Source: Candidatus Latescibacterota bacterium
GTDB taxonomy: Bacteria > Latescibacterota > UBA2968 > GCA-2709665
Assembly: GCA_012271065.1 (NCBI GenBank)
Contig: JAAXHE010000345.1
Location: 31,196 to 43,097 of the forward strand
Length of the DNA stretch: 11,902 bases
Direction: 5' to 3'
The position numbers and the translations under genes were made by a program. The notes beneath the pieces are model-generated. The model was given only the letters and a program-made list of their open reading frames with translations, had not been told where the DNA came from and did no database searches. Positions within the stretch are counted from its first letter, which is position 1, and each line of letters begins with the position of its first letter. This document shows, in pieces, positions 1 to 6,890 of the stretch.

Positions 1-55
1 GGCGCTTTTGCAGCCGTGCGAAGTCCGCCGGGTATTTTAAGACAGCTTCTACGAT
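1..55. other. Short non-coding stretch downstream of nuoG
   Basis: This stretch lies after the nuoG stop codon. No start codon (ATG, GTG or TTG) is present on the minus strand here, so the next gene of the operon, expected to be nuoH, must begin to the left of the window. I see no hairpin followed by a T-run that would end transcription. Confidence 0.5.
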
Positions 56-1672
56 CTATGTTCCGGCTGCCTCGATCTCAATGAGCGGTCGGCCCTCATC
101 ACCGATAACGTCGTAGTCCATCCCTCTGAAAGCCGCGATGGTATTCGACAGGTCGGCCATGACCTCTTCGACCCCGGTCTGCGTGGCCTCGCCCCCCATC
201 ACACGGTTGACGTCCCGCAGGATCTCCCAGTCGGGCCGCGCGTCGCCCGCAGGCGCCAGGCCCTGTCTTATACGCTGCACCCTACCGTCGACGTTTGTAA
301 ACGTGCCGTCCTTCTCGATAAAGGCCGCACCGGGAAGGATCACGTCCGCCATCGCCGTCCAATCGTGGGTCAGAACATCCTGAACGACCAGGAATTCCAA
401 AGATGAGAGTGCCGCCTGTTCCTCATCGGACAACGATTCCAGTGGATCGCCGCCCACCAGGTAGAGTCCCCGAATCCGTCCATCGGCCACGCCGCGCCAG
501 ATCTCGGAGGTATCGACCGGAGACAACCCCAGACCCTCGAGTACGGTCCGCGCGCCGCGTGCGTTCGGAGACTTGTCGGCGTGAATGGTGAAACCGCCCT
601 TGAACACCACGTCGCCTTCGTCGCTGACACGGTTACGTACCGCGACGGGGCCTCCGGCCAGCCCGCTCCGGAATAGACTTCCGAACAGGTAATGCTCTTC
701 GTTGGTGAGACAGGCCGATGCAATACCGGCCACGGCATTCTCGCCGTAATCCGTACGAATGCGTTCGAACCCTGCCCTTGCCGCCTCCAGCGCGGCCTCC
801 CACAACGCCAGTTCCTGTTCCTCGCCTCTTCCCAACATCGGAAACAGAAGCCGGTCGTCGCCGTGTACATAACCCCATCCGTGGCGGCCGTCGTCACACA
901 TCCAGTACTCGTTCACGTCCGGATTCTGACGCGGCACAAGCCGGTAGATCCGTTCGTTGTTGTAATCGGCCCTGATGTTGCAGCCCGCGCTGCATCCGGG
1001 GCAGACGGTGTCAACCGACTTCAGAAACCATACCCGCTGCTTGAAAAGGAACGACTTGTCCAGTAGCGCGCCCACCGGGCAGATATCCACCGTATTGCCG
1101 GAGAGGCGATTGTCCATCCGCGCCCCCGGGAAGACGTCGATCTCGTTATGGACGCCCCTGTTGAAATACCCGAGTTCGCCCGTGCCGGAAATCTCGTCGC
1201 AGAACCGGATACAGCGGGTACACCGGATGCACCGGTCGGAATACAGCAACACGTGCCGGCCGATGTCTTTCTTCGGCTGGACCAGCTTCTTCTCGTGAAA
1301 CCGGCTCCTGTCGGATCCGTAGCTATAGCTGTAATCCTGCAGTTCGCACTCTCCGGACTGATCGCACACGGGACAGTCCAGAGGATGGTTCACCAGCAGG
1401 AACTCCATCACGGCATCCTGGTTTTCCTTGACGACGTCGGACTGCGTATCCACAACCATACCCTCGGCAGGCATGGCGGAGCAGGAAGGTCCAAGACTGC
1501 TTCGGCCGCCAACCTCCATCTCCACAAGGCACATGCGGCAGTTTGCGGGCGCGCTAAGCCCCGGGTGGTAGCAATAGTGCGGAACGTATATTCCGTTATC
1601 GATCGCCGTCTGGAGCACGTTCTTTCCGGGAACGATCTCGATTTCACTACCATCTATGGTAAATGTCGACAT
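56..1672 (-). CDS. nuoG: NADH-quinone oxidoreductase subunit G (NuoG), short form, 538 aa
   Basis: This is the iron-sulfur subunit of the peripheral arm of complex I, passing electrons from the NuoF flavin towards NuoB/NuoD on the cytoplasmic side. Ligand sets are visible for four clusters. The N-terminal [2Fe-2S] domain has C34, C45, C48 and C64. The His-ligated [4Fe-4S] domain has H96, C100, C103 and C109. The next cluster has C148, C151 and C154 with C198 in ICPVGAL. The off-path N7 site is complete as C224-x2-C227-x3-C231-x27-C259. Residues from about 260 on resemble the molybdopterin-oxidoreductase fold but are shorter than in E. coli NuoG (about 900 aa) or Thermus Nqo3 (about 780 aa), so the C-terminal domain is cut down. 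The ATG at 1672 is preceded by GAGGG at 9 bases spacing. The gene starts 53 bases after nuoF in the same operon. Confidence 0.95.
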   Translation of the reverse strand: MSTFTIDGSEIEIVPGKNVLQTAIDNGIYVPHYCYHPGLSAPANCRMCLVEMEVGGRSSLGPSCSAMPAEGMVVDTQSDVVKENQDAVMEFLLVNHPLDCPVCDQSGECELQDYSYSYGSDRSRFHEKKLVQPKKDIGRHVLLYSDRCIRCTRCIRFCDEISGTGELGYFNRGVHNEIDVFPGARMDNRLSGNTVDICPVGALLDKSFLFKQRVWFLKSVDTVCPGCSAGCNIRADYNNERIYRLVPRQNPDVNEYWMCDDGRHGWGYVHGDDRLLFPMLGRGEEQELALWEAALEAARAGFERIRTDYGENAVAGIASACLTNEEHYLFGSLFRSGLAGGPVAVRNRVSDEGDVVFKGGFTIHADKSPNARGARTVLEGLGLSPVDTSEIWRGVADGRIRGLYLVGGDPLESLSDEEQAALSSLEFLVVQDVLTHDWTAMADVILPGAAFIEKDGTFTNVDGRVQRIRQGLAPAGDARPDWEILRDVNRVMGGEATQTGVEEVMADLSNTIAAFRGMDYDVIGDEGRPLIEIEAAGT

Positions 1673-1681
1673 TTTTGTCTA

Positions 1682-1686
1682 CCCTC
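1682..1686 (-). promoter_or_regulatory. Ribosome binding site of nuoG
   Basis: GAGGG on the minus strand lies 9 bases before the nuoG ATG and supports that start. It is one of the few clear Shine-Dalgarno sequences in this operon; nuoF, nuoE and nuoCD have only weak ones. Confidence 0.6.
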
Positions 1687-1725
1687 GAACCCGAATGGCC
1701 TTGTCCTGCGAATGGGGCGTCGTCC

Positions 1726-3015
1726 TTACTTGATATGGGCCTCGAACTCGTCGCGGAACGTTTGAACGAATCCGTGGATCGGATTTGCAAATGCCCCGCC
1801 GAAACCGCATATGGTTGTCAACCGCGAGGGCGGGCACAAAAACGGCCCGACGTTATGGGCAACGTCGAGCAGGGTATCCAGGTCGCCCGGTTTCCCGAGA
1901 CCGTTTTCGATTCGCCACACGATGTCTCGCGCCCAGGGACATCCCTCGCGGCACGGCGTGCACTGACCGCAGGACTCGTGCGCGAAGAAGACCATGAAAT
2001 TCAACAACGCATCCACCATGCAGGTTGTTTCGTCCATCACGATGATCCCGCCCGTGCCGAACATACCCTGGAATTCGCCGCCGCCCGGCGCCAGAAAGTT
2101 CGACGGGTCCATCACAATATCGATCTGGTCGGGTGTCATCGGAGGCGTTGAGGCCCCGCCCGGAATCACGGCTTTCAATTCACGCCCGTCGCGTACGCCG
2201 CCCGCGAAATCCTCGATGATCTGGCGCATCGTGAACGCGCCTGTTTCCAGTTCGAACATCCCCGGCTTGTTCACGTGCCCGCTGACGCAGAATATGAACG
2301 TACCCGGAAACCGTTCGCTGCCGATTCCCTTGAACCAGTCCGCACCCCGGTTCACGATATGGGGTACGTAGGAAAGCGTCTGGACGTTATTCACCGTGGT
2401 GGGCCGTTCGAAAACACCCTGCTGGGCGGGAAACGGAGGCTTTGAACGCGGCTCGGCGCGGTTTCCGTTAAGGGACTGGATCAGGCCCATTTCCTCGCCG
2501 CAGATATATGCGCCGGCGCCGGGGTGGACGTAGATCTCCAGATCATAGCCGGATCCCAGAATGTCCCGGCCGATGTATCCCGCGGCCCGCGCCTCGGCAA
2601 TCGCCTGTTCCACGATCGTCCTCGCCTCGAACATTTCGCCGCGGATATAGACGTATGCCACGCTCACCCGCATCGCGTAGGACGCGATGATGGTACCTTC
2701 GAGCATCTGATGCGGATCCTGCTCCATCAGGCGCCGGTCCTTGAACGTGCCCGGTTCGCTCTCGTCGGCATTGACACAGAGATAGCTTGGCTCTTGGGGT
2801 TCTTTCGGCATGAAACCCCATTTTACGCCTGCCGGAAACCACGCGCCTCCCCGGCCAGCAAGCGCCGCCTCCCGCACCGCGTCGATCACCTCGTCCTGCG
2901 ACATTCCAAAGGCCTTCTCAATGGCGCTGTATCCGCCATGGGCCCTGTAGACGTCTATATTCCGGAGGCCTTCGACGCCGAAGCGTTCGGTGATGATTTT
3001 ATATTCTTCCGGCAT
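1726..3015 (-). CDS. nuoF: NADH-quinone oxidoreductase subunit F (NuoF), 429 aa
   Basis: This subunit binds NADH and FMN, takes hydride from NADH and passes electrons to cluster N3. The FMN/NADH loop is at residues 54-66, reading GRGGAWFPAGVKW. The NADES-EPGT-KDR segment and the ICGEE-GLIQSLNG segment follow, then RSKPPFPA and the NNVQTL signature. The N3 cluster site is SCGQCTPC with C349, C352 and C355, and a fourth cysteine at C403. Two oddities stand out. The usual Gly in the flavin loop (GRGGAGF) is W59 here. There are also about seven extra residues (LCPPSRL region, including C394) just before the fourth ligand compared with E. coli NuoF. Length is normal for the family. It starts 20 bases after nuoE, without a strong ribosome binding site. 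Identification is secure; the effect of the two variations is not known. Confidence 0.95.
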   Translation of the reverse strand: MPEEYKIITERFGVEGLRNIDVYRAHGGYSAIEKAFGMSQDEVIDAVREAALAGRGGAWFPAGVKWGFMPKEPQEPSYLCVNADESEPGTFKDRRLMEQDPHQMLEGTIIASYAMRVSVAYVYIRGEMFEARTIVEQAIAEARAAGYIGRDILGSGYDLEIYVHPGAGAYICGEEMGLIQSLNGNRAEPRSKPPFPAQQGVFERPTTVNNVQTLSYVPHIVNRGADWFKGIGSERFPGTFIFCVSGHVNKPGMFELETGAFTMRQIIEDFAGGVRDGRELKAVIPGGASTPPMTPDQIDIVMDPSNFLAPGGGEFQGMFGTGGIIVMDETTCMVDALLNFMVFFAHESCGQCTPCREGCPWARDIVWRIENGLGKPGDLDTLLDVAHNVGPFLCPPSRLTTICGFGGAFANPIHGFVQTFRDEFEAHIK

Positions 3016-3035
3016 ATTCGGTCAGTTTTACCGTT

Positions 3036-3515
3036 TCAGGCGCACCGGTCCAGCAAATGGTCCAGCTTCTCCCGCGTCACACAGCGATGCAGATCCTCGT
3101 TGATCAGTACCGCCGGCGCACCCTCGCAGGCCGCGATGCACTCCACCTTGGCCAGCGTGAACCGTCCGTCCGCGGTGGTTTCGCCCACGTCGATTTTCAG
3201 CTTTTCCTTCAGGTGCTTCGTGATTTCCCTGGCCCCGCAGAGCGCACAGGACAGGGTTCCGCACACGTGAATGACAAATTTCCCCACGGGCGCCTTGTGG
3301 AACATCGGATAGAAGCTCATCACGCCGGCCGCATGGGCGGGCGGGATTTCCAGAAGTTCCGCGACGTATCTCAACCCTTCCAGAGATATATACCCCCACT
3401 CCTTCTGCGCCAGGTGCAGGACCGGAAGGATTGCCGCCTTGCGCCACTCCGGTGGATAGTGGGTGACAATTTCCTCACACTTCTTCCGCGTCTGTTCAGA
3501 CAGGGCGATCGCCAT
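3036..3515 (-). CDS. nuoE: NADH-quinone oxidoreductase subunit E (NuoE), 159 aa
   Basis: This is the 24-kDa-type subunit, a thioredoxin-like protein that holds the [2Fe-2S] cluster N1a next to the NuoF flavin. An N-terminal helical region (about 8-65) is followed by the thioredoxin-like domain. The ligand pattern is complete: C85-x4-C90 in VCGTLSC and C126-x3-C130 in ECIAACEGAP. The sequence AGVMSFYPMF near residues 63-72 is typical of the family, as is the length. It lies 39 bases after nuoCD and 20 bases before nuoF, the normal E-F-G order. The ATG at 3515 has only a weak upstream GGG, so translation may lean on coupling with the upstream gene. Confidence 0.95.
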   Translation of the reverse strand: MAIALSEQTRKKCEEIVTHYPPEWRKAAILPVLHLAQKEWGYISLEGLRYVAELLEIPPAHAAGVMSFYPMFHKAPVGKFVIHVCGTLSCALCGAREITKHLKEKLKIDVGETTADGRFTLAKVECIAACEGAPAVLINEDLHRCVTREKLDHLLDRCA

Positions 3516-3554
3516 TTTTGTGGACCCGTGAAGATGATGCCGCGGTGGGGCAAC

Positions 3555-5339
3555 TTACCTGTCCAACTCTCCCGCGATGACGTTTATGCTTCCCAGGATG
3601 GCCACGACGTCGGCCACCATATGTCCGTGCGCCAGTTGCGGGAAACACTGGTAATTCATGAACGACGGGGGCCTTACCCGAAGCCTGTAGGCGGCCCCGC
3701 TTCCGTCGCTGACAACATAGAAGCCCAGTTCCCCGTTCGGACTCTCCGTAGCCACGTAAACCTCCCCGGGGGGCGGCGCGATTCCGTGATCGTCCATCGT
3801 TACCTTGAAGTGGTGGATCAGCGATTCCATCCCGGTATACACGTCGTCCTTCTCAGGAAGAATGACTTTGGCGTCGTCGACCTTGACGGCCCCTCCGGGC
3901 AGGTTGTTCACCGCCTGTTCGACGATCCGGATGCTCTGGTTCAATTCCTCCATCCGGACGAGGTAGCGGTCGTACACATCACCCTTTTCGCCCACGGGAA
4001 CCTCGAAGTCATACTCCTCGTAGCCCAGATACGGTTCGGCCTTCCGCAAATCGTAGTTCACGCCCGACCCGCGCGCCATCGGCCCCGTCATGTTCCACGC
4101 GATGGCGTCTTCGGCCGAAATCACGCCGATTCCCTTGGTACGGTCGATCCAGATCCTGTTTCGGGTCAGCAGCCTGTCCACCTCCCCTGCCGCCCTGGGG
4201 AATTGCGCCGTGAAATCCGTTACCAGTTCGTGGAAATTGTCAGGCACATCCCAGCCCAGCCCGCCGACCCGCGTATAACTCGTGGTCAAACGGGTCCCGG
4301 TGACGGCTTCGAAGATATCGTAAAGGCGTTCACGTTGTTCGAAGGTGTACAGGAACACCGTCATTGCGCCGATATCCAGCGCGTGCGTGCCCAGCCAGAC
4401 CATATGGTCCGCGATGCGCGAAAGCTCCGAAAGGATGACGCGGATTACCGTGGCGCGCGGCGGGATTTCCAAGCCCATCAGTTCTTCCACCGTCATCGCA
4501 AAACCGATGTTATTGCACAACGGCGAAAGGTAGTTCATCCGGTCGGTCACCGTGACCCACTGGTTGTACGTATGGTGTTCACCCAGTTTTTCAAAGCCTG
4601 TATGCAGGTAGCCGATGTCCGGAATGCACCTGGAAATGCGCTCGCCTTCCAATTCGAGCGTGAGCCGAAGCGTACCATGGGTTGCCGGATGCTGGGGTCC
4701 AAGATTCAGGACCATGCGTTCCGATGCCAGCGGATCGTCGTCCGGAACATCGTCGCCCTCGAAGGGATTGCCCTCGAACCCGGGATCTTCCGGCGCGATG
4801 ACGTCCCGCTCTCCGCGGCCGTTTACCGGGTAGTCTTTTCTCAGCGGATGGTATTTGAAATTCACCGGCATCAATATGCGCCGTAAATCCGGATGTCCCT
4901 CGAACCGGATGCCGAACATATCGTAGGCTTCACGCTCCGGCCATTCGGCCCCCTTCCACAACCCGCACGCGGACGGGATGCAGCAGGTTTCTTCATCCAC
5001 CTTCGCCCTGAGCCTGAACCGGTGGTTGTGAAGGTGGGAATATAGATGATAGACCACGTTGAACCGGGTGCCCGGATGCGGTCCCGGATACTCGGAATAA
5101 TCGACCGCTGTCACATCCGACAGACGGTCGTACGCCAGGTCCGGATCGTCCCGCAGAAAGGCCAGCATATCCGATACCCGGTCCGCCTCGCAGACTGCCA
5201 CCCAGTCGCCGCGAAAATCCGAAACCTCGAGGACGTCTTCGCCGAACCGTTCCTCCAGCTTCTTCGAAGTCAGGTTTCGGACCTCCGTGTCAGCCACCGG
5301 CGTCCCGTTTTTCACTTTCAGAGTCATGCGTTCGTCCAT
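3555..5339 (-). CDS. nuoCD: Fused NADH-quinone oxidoreductase subunit C/D (NuoCD), 594 aa
   Basis: This is a single polypeptide joining the 30-kDa (NuoC) and 49-kDa (NuoD) subunits of complex I, as in E. coli (about 600 aa). The NuoC part covers roughly residues 20-175 and contains the family signature around 135-158 ([20 protein letters not shown]). A linker rich in Asp and Glu at about 177-207 joins it to NuoD. NuoD begins with [12 protein letters not shown] at 211-222, whose histidines belong to the quinone site, and Y270 in RMNYLSP matches the quinone-binding tyrosine. The C-terminus ends in GELDR like the usual GE-DR ending. No NuoB sequence is fused at either end. Start: ATG at 5339; a second in-frame ATG four codons later is possible, and neither has a strong ribosome binding site. 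The gene sits only 40 bases after nuoA, where nuoB would normally lie. Confidence 0.95.
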   Translation of the reverse strand: MDERMTLKVKNGTPVADTEVRNLTSKKLEERFGEDVLEVSDFRGDWVAVCEADRVSDMLAFLRDDPDLAYDRLSDVTAVDYSEYPGPHPGTRFNVVYHLYSHLHNHRFRLRAKVDEETCCIPSACGLWKGAEWPEREAYDMFGIRFEGHPDLRRILMPVNFKYHPLRKDYPVNGRGERDVIAPEDPGFEGNPFEGDDVPDDDPLASERMVLNLGPQHPATHGTLRLTLELEGERISRCIPDIGYLHTGFEKLGEHHTYNQWVTVTDRMNYLSPLCNNIGFAMTVEELMGLEIPPRATVIRVILSELSRIADHMVWLGTHALDIGAMTVFLYTFEQRERLYDIFEAVTGTRLTTSYTRVGGLGWDVPDNFHELVTDFTAQFPRAAGEVDRLLTRNRIWIDRTKGIGVISAEDAIAWNMTGPMARGSGVNYDLRKAEPYLGYEEYDFEVPVGEKGDVYDRYLVRMEELNQSIRIVEQAVNNLPGGAVKVDDAKVILPEKDDVYTGMESLIHHFKVTMDDHGIAPPPGEVYVATESPNGELGFYVVSDGSGAAYRLRVRPPSFMNYQCFPQLAHGHMVADVVAILGSINVIAGELDR

Positions 5340-5379
5340 TCGTCAGTCATTGAGACTCAATTTTCCGTCGCTCCCGTCT

Positions 5380-5745
5380 TCAATCCCAATCCAGGCCGCC
5401 CTTCCGCCACACATACGCGAGCCCGAGAACCAGGACACCGAGGAACACCGCCATTTCCATAAAAACAAAGCTCCCCTGAGCCAGCAGATCCTTGAAAACG
5501 ACGGCCCAGGGGTATAGAAAGACGACTTCGATATCGAAGACGATAAACAGCATCGCCACAACGTAAAACTTGACGGAGAACCGCAGCCTGGCGTCGCCCA
5601 CGGGAGGAACGCCCGACTCGTACGGCGATAATTTAACCGGGTTGGGACGGCGGGGCCCGAACAGATGCGTAATGATTAAGCTGACGGCGGCAAACCCGAC
5701 GGCCACTGCCATCAGAATAACAATCGGAAGATAATCGACCAGCAT
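5380..5745 (-). CDS. nuoA: NADH-quinone oxidoreductase subunit A (NuoA), 121 aa
   Basis: This is the small membrane subunit of complex I, next to the quinone tunnel and NuoH. Three hydrophobic segments are visible, at about residues 5-28, 60-80 and 90-112. The family signatures are present: YESGVPP at 42-48 in the loop, then FSVKFYVVAMLFIVFDIEVVFLYPW, whose acidic residues lie in the second membrane helix, and a WRKGGLDWD ending. The length is typical. It is the first gene of the operon, with the promoter and structured leader to its right. GGGAGGT lies 11 bases before the ATG. The next gene is nuoCD, not nuoB, which is unusual. Confidence 0.96.
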   Translation of the reverse strand: MLVDYLPIVILMAVAVGFAAVSLIITHLFGPRRPNPVKLSPYESGVPPVGDARLRFSVKFYVVAMLFIVFDIEVVFLYPWAVVFKDLLAQGSFVFMEMAVFLGVLVLGLAYVWRKGGLDWD

Positions 5746-5756
5746 CGTGCGCCTGG

Positions 5757-5763
5757 ACCTCCC
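5757..5763 (-). promoter_or_regulatory. Ribosome binding site of nuoA
   Basis: GGGAGGT on the minus strand, 11 bases before the nuoA ATG. The spacing is slightly long, but it is the strongest Shine-Dalgarno match in the nuo operon. It lies just outside the inverted-repeat element in the leader, so folding of that element could affect access to it (inference). Confidence 0.55.
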
Positions 5764-5772
5764 ACGGACTTC

Positions 5773-5958
5773 GTGCTCTGTCCCGGAAATATCTCACCAT
5801 TCGGTCGCCGATTCAACCCGTCTCGCCGCGTTGCTTGTGCTGAGCTTGTCGAAGTACCCTCGCTCGCCGACCTTGCGCAGGTCGCGTGCGCTCCCGCGCC
5901 TTGCCAGCCGGGCGACTCGACTGCCGAATTCAGGCAAACTATCTCCGGGACAGAACAC
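5773..5958. repeat. Miniature inverted-repeat element in the nuoA leader (about 186 bp)
   Basis: The ends are imperfect terminal inverted repeats. GTGCTCTGTCCCGGA at 5773-5787 matches the reverse complement of TCCGGGACAGAACAC at 5944-5958 in 14 of 15 bases. Weaker similarity continues inward, with ATTCGG shared by both arms. The interior holds a perfect small hairpin at 5868-5884 (CGACCT, 5-base loop, AGGTCG) and the motif GTGCTGAGCTTGTCGAAG at 5838-5855. From memory, that motif recurs as a dispersed sequence in many bacterial genomes. No transposase is encoded and no clear target duplication was found. The element lies inside the predicted 5' untranslated region of the nuo mRNA. It could be a non-autonomous mobile repeat or a long-range RNA fold. 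Copy number in the genome would decide which. Confidence 0.5.
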
Positions 5959-5962
5959 CTGG

Positions 5963-6000
5963 AAGCGGTTCCGGAATGGCATTCATTCCGAGGACCGCTT
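5963..6000 (-). promoter_or_regulatory. Stem-loop at the predicted 5' end of the nuo mRNA
   Basis: Read on the minus strand, AAGCGGU pairs with ACCGCUU (7 bp). A small internal loop (CCU opposite GA) follows, then CGGAAUG pairs with CAUUCCG (7 bp) around the 5-base loop AAUGC. The stem begins about 6 bases after the expected transcription start of the nuo promoter. A 5'-terminal hairpin in this position is known in other systems to protect mRNA from decay or to modulate translation; here that role is inference. There is no T-run after it on the minus strand, so it does not look like a terminator of nuo. Confidence 0.55.
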
Positions 6001-6012
6001 TTCAGCCGTGAA

Positions 6013-6041
6013 AGTATATCACAAGGAGTACCAAAAGTCAA
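6013..6041 (-). promoter_or_regulatory. Sigma-70-type promoter of the nuo operon
   Basis: On the minus strand the -35 box TTGACT (6036-6041) and the -10 box TATACT (6013-6018) are separated by exactly 17 bases. Each differs from consensus at one position. The transcript would begin near 6006, which gives nuoA a leader of about 260 bases containing the stem-loop and the inverted-repeat element. No other comparably good promoter was seen closer to nuoA. Confidence 0.7.
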
Positions 6042-6169
6042 GGTATTCCCAACGTCATAGAAAGTCCTGCTCACCGGGAGATAAATCGGTCGTACCGGGG
6101 GCGGTTCCCACCTCCGTACCACTGGAGAATTCGGGCGAATACGACGGGTTGCGGATGGATGAATATCTG
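6042..6169. other. Non-coding stretch between the two divergent promoters
   Basis: This is the part of the 559-base divergent intergenic region (5746-6304) that lies between the nuo promoter and the acetyltransferase promoter. It holds one modest imperfect stem (6092-6119, GTAC ends with a G-rich and a C-rich arm). I see no gene and no clear operator. Open frames here are short and look unlike any known protein. Confidence 0.5.
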
Positions 6170-6198
6170 TTGACACAGCCTGTAATGTCGCTCATATT
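6170..6198 (+). promoter_or_regulatory. Sigma-70-type promoter for the acetyltransferase/dehydrogenase pair
   Basis: A perfect -35 box TTGACA (6170-6175) is followed by a 17-base spacer and a weaker -10 box CATATT (6193-6198, 4 of 6 consensus bases). The expected start near 6205 lies about 100 bases upstream of the acetyltransferase start codon. It points away from the nuo promoter, consistent with a divergent arrangement. Confidence 0.55.
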
Positions 6199-6292
6199 TT
6201 CGCGACGCACGGTCTCGGCTATGGATACCCGTTTCACGTTCGCAGACGACTGCCAAGGTCGATAACCTTACGAGTGACTCGGTATGTTTCGC

Positions 6293-6296
6293 AGGA
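6293..6296 (+). promoter_or_regulatory. Ribosome binding site that decides the acetyltransferase start
   Basis: AGGA lies 8 bases before the ATG at 6305. This favours 6305 over the in-frame ATG at 6284, which has no purine-rich site at a suitable distance. Confidence 0.5.
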
Positions 6297-6304
6297 TTAT
6301 TTCC

Positions 6305-6862
6305 ATGTTAAACGCAAAGCCCCCGCCTCCTCCTTCGCCGCAGCTGGAAATGCAGCGGGATACGCTGCAGGACCTGCCGGAAGTCAGGGTCCCCGAAGGG
6401 TATGGCCTGCGAACCTACCGATCGGGCGACGAAGCCGGCTGGTGCGCGATCATGGAAGGTAACGTGGGCCGCGACTGGACTCCTGAACTATGTCGTGAGA
6501 AACTCGTTAACGATCCCCGCTTCCACCCCGAAAGCCTCTATTTCGCCACCATCGATTCCCGACTCGTGGGTTCCGCGTGTGCGTGGAGCCGGGATCTGAC
6601 CGAGCGCATCGTCGGGGAAGTGCATATGGTTGCCGTACTTGAAGACCAGCGCGGGAAAGGCCTGGGACACCTTGTCAACGCGGCCGTACTCCACCGGCTC
6701 AAGGACCAGGGCTATCGCCAGGCCCACCTGCTGACCGACGACTGGCGCATCCCAGCCATCAAGAGCTATCTCACGGCCGGATTCCGGCCCCTGCACACCC
6801 ACGACAGTCACGCCAGACGGTGGTCGGACGTTTTTGCCCGACTCGGAATCGAGACTGGTTGA
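6305..6862 (+). CDS. GNAT-family N-acetyltransferase, about 185 aa
   Basis: This is a predicted cytoplasmic enzyme that transfers an acetyl group from acetyl-CoA to an unknown amine. The GNAT core runs from about residue 30 to 175. The acetyl-CoA pyrophosphate loop QRGKGLGH is at 115-122 after the strand VHMVAVLED. A C-terminal motif LLTDDWRIPAIKSYLTAGFRPL resembles the usual L-T-x-x-x-N-x-x-A-I-x-x-Y-x-x-x-GF block, with the Asn replaced. The N-terminus carries a proline-rich stretch (PPPPPSPQ) of no known role. Start: I prefer the ATG at 6305, which has AGGA 8 bases upstream. An in-frame ATG at 6284, seven codons earlier, has no such site. The dehydrogenase follows 28 bases later. The substrate cannot be read from the sequence. 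Confidence 0.85.
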   Translation: MLNAKPPPPPSPQLEMQRDTLQDLPEVRVPEGYGLRTYRSGDEAGWCAIMEGNVGRDWTPELCREKLVNDPRFHPESLYFATIDSRLVGSACAWSRDLTERIVGEVHMVAVLEDQRGKGLGHLVNAAVLHRLKDQGYRQAHLLTDDWRIPAIKSYLTAGFRPLHTHDSHARRWSDVFARLGIETG

Positions 6863-6890
6863 CCGTCGTCATTTTCGTAAAGAGACAGAT

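Noticed and set aside
2524..3270. A 248-codon plus-strand frame opposite nuoF and nuoE
   Set aside because: It overlaps two secure genes antisense and shows no protein family features.
3057..4886. A 609-codon open frame on the plus strand opposite nuoE and nuoCD
   Set aside because: It is fully antisense to well-identified genes, its translation is rich in Arg, His and Val with no recognisable domain, and long antisense frames are expected in GC-rich genes with this codon use.
5794..5982. A 62-codon minus-strand frame that could be an upstream leader peptide of nuo
   Set aside because: Its ATG sits inside the stem-loop without a ribosome binding site and most of its length is the repeat element; there is no regulatory amino-acid run.
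5963..6005. Stem-loop followed by TTTT on the plus strand as a terminator
   Set aside because: The T-run is only four long and no plus-strand gene lies upstream to be terminated; the same stem fits better as the 5' end of the nuo leader.
5747..6265. Open frames of 172 (plus) and 154 (minus, 5712-6176) codons in the divergent intergenic region
   Set aside because: They run through the inverted-repeat element and the promoter sites, have low-complexity Arg/Ser/Pro composition, and resemble the spurious proteins that the dispersed repeat is known to generate.
6834..6890. Extended start of the alcohol dehydrogenase at 6834
   Set aside because: The added 19 residues are unlike the family and overlap the acetyltransferase; MKAAVLH at 6891 is the usual start.
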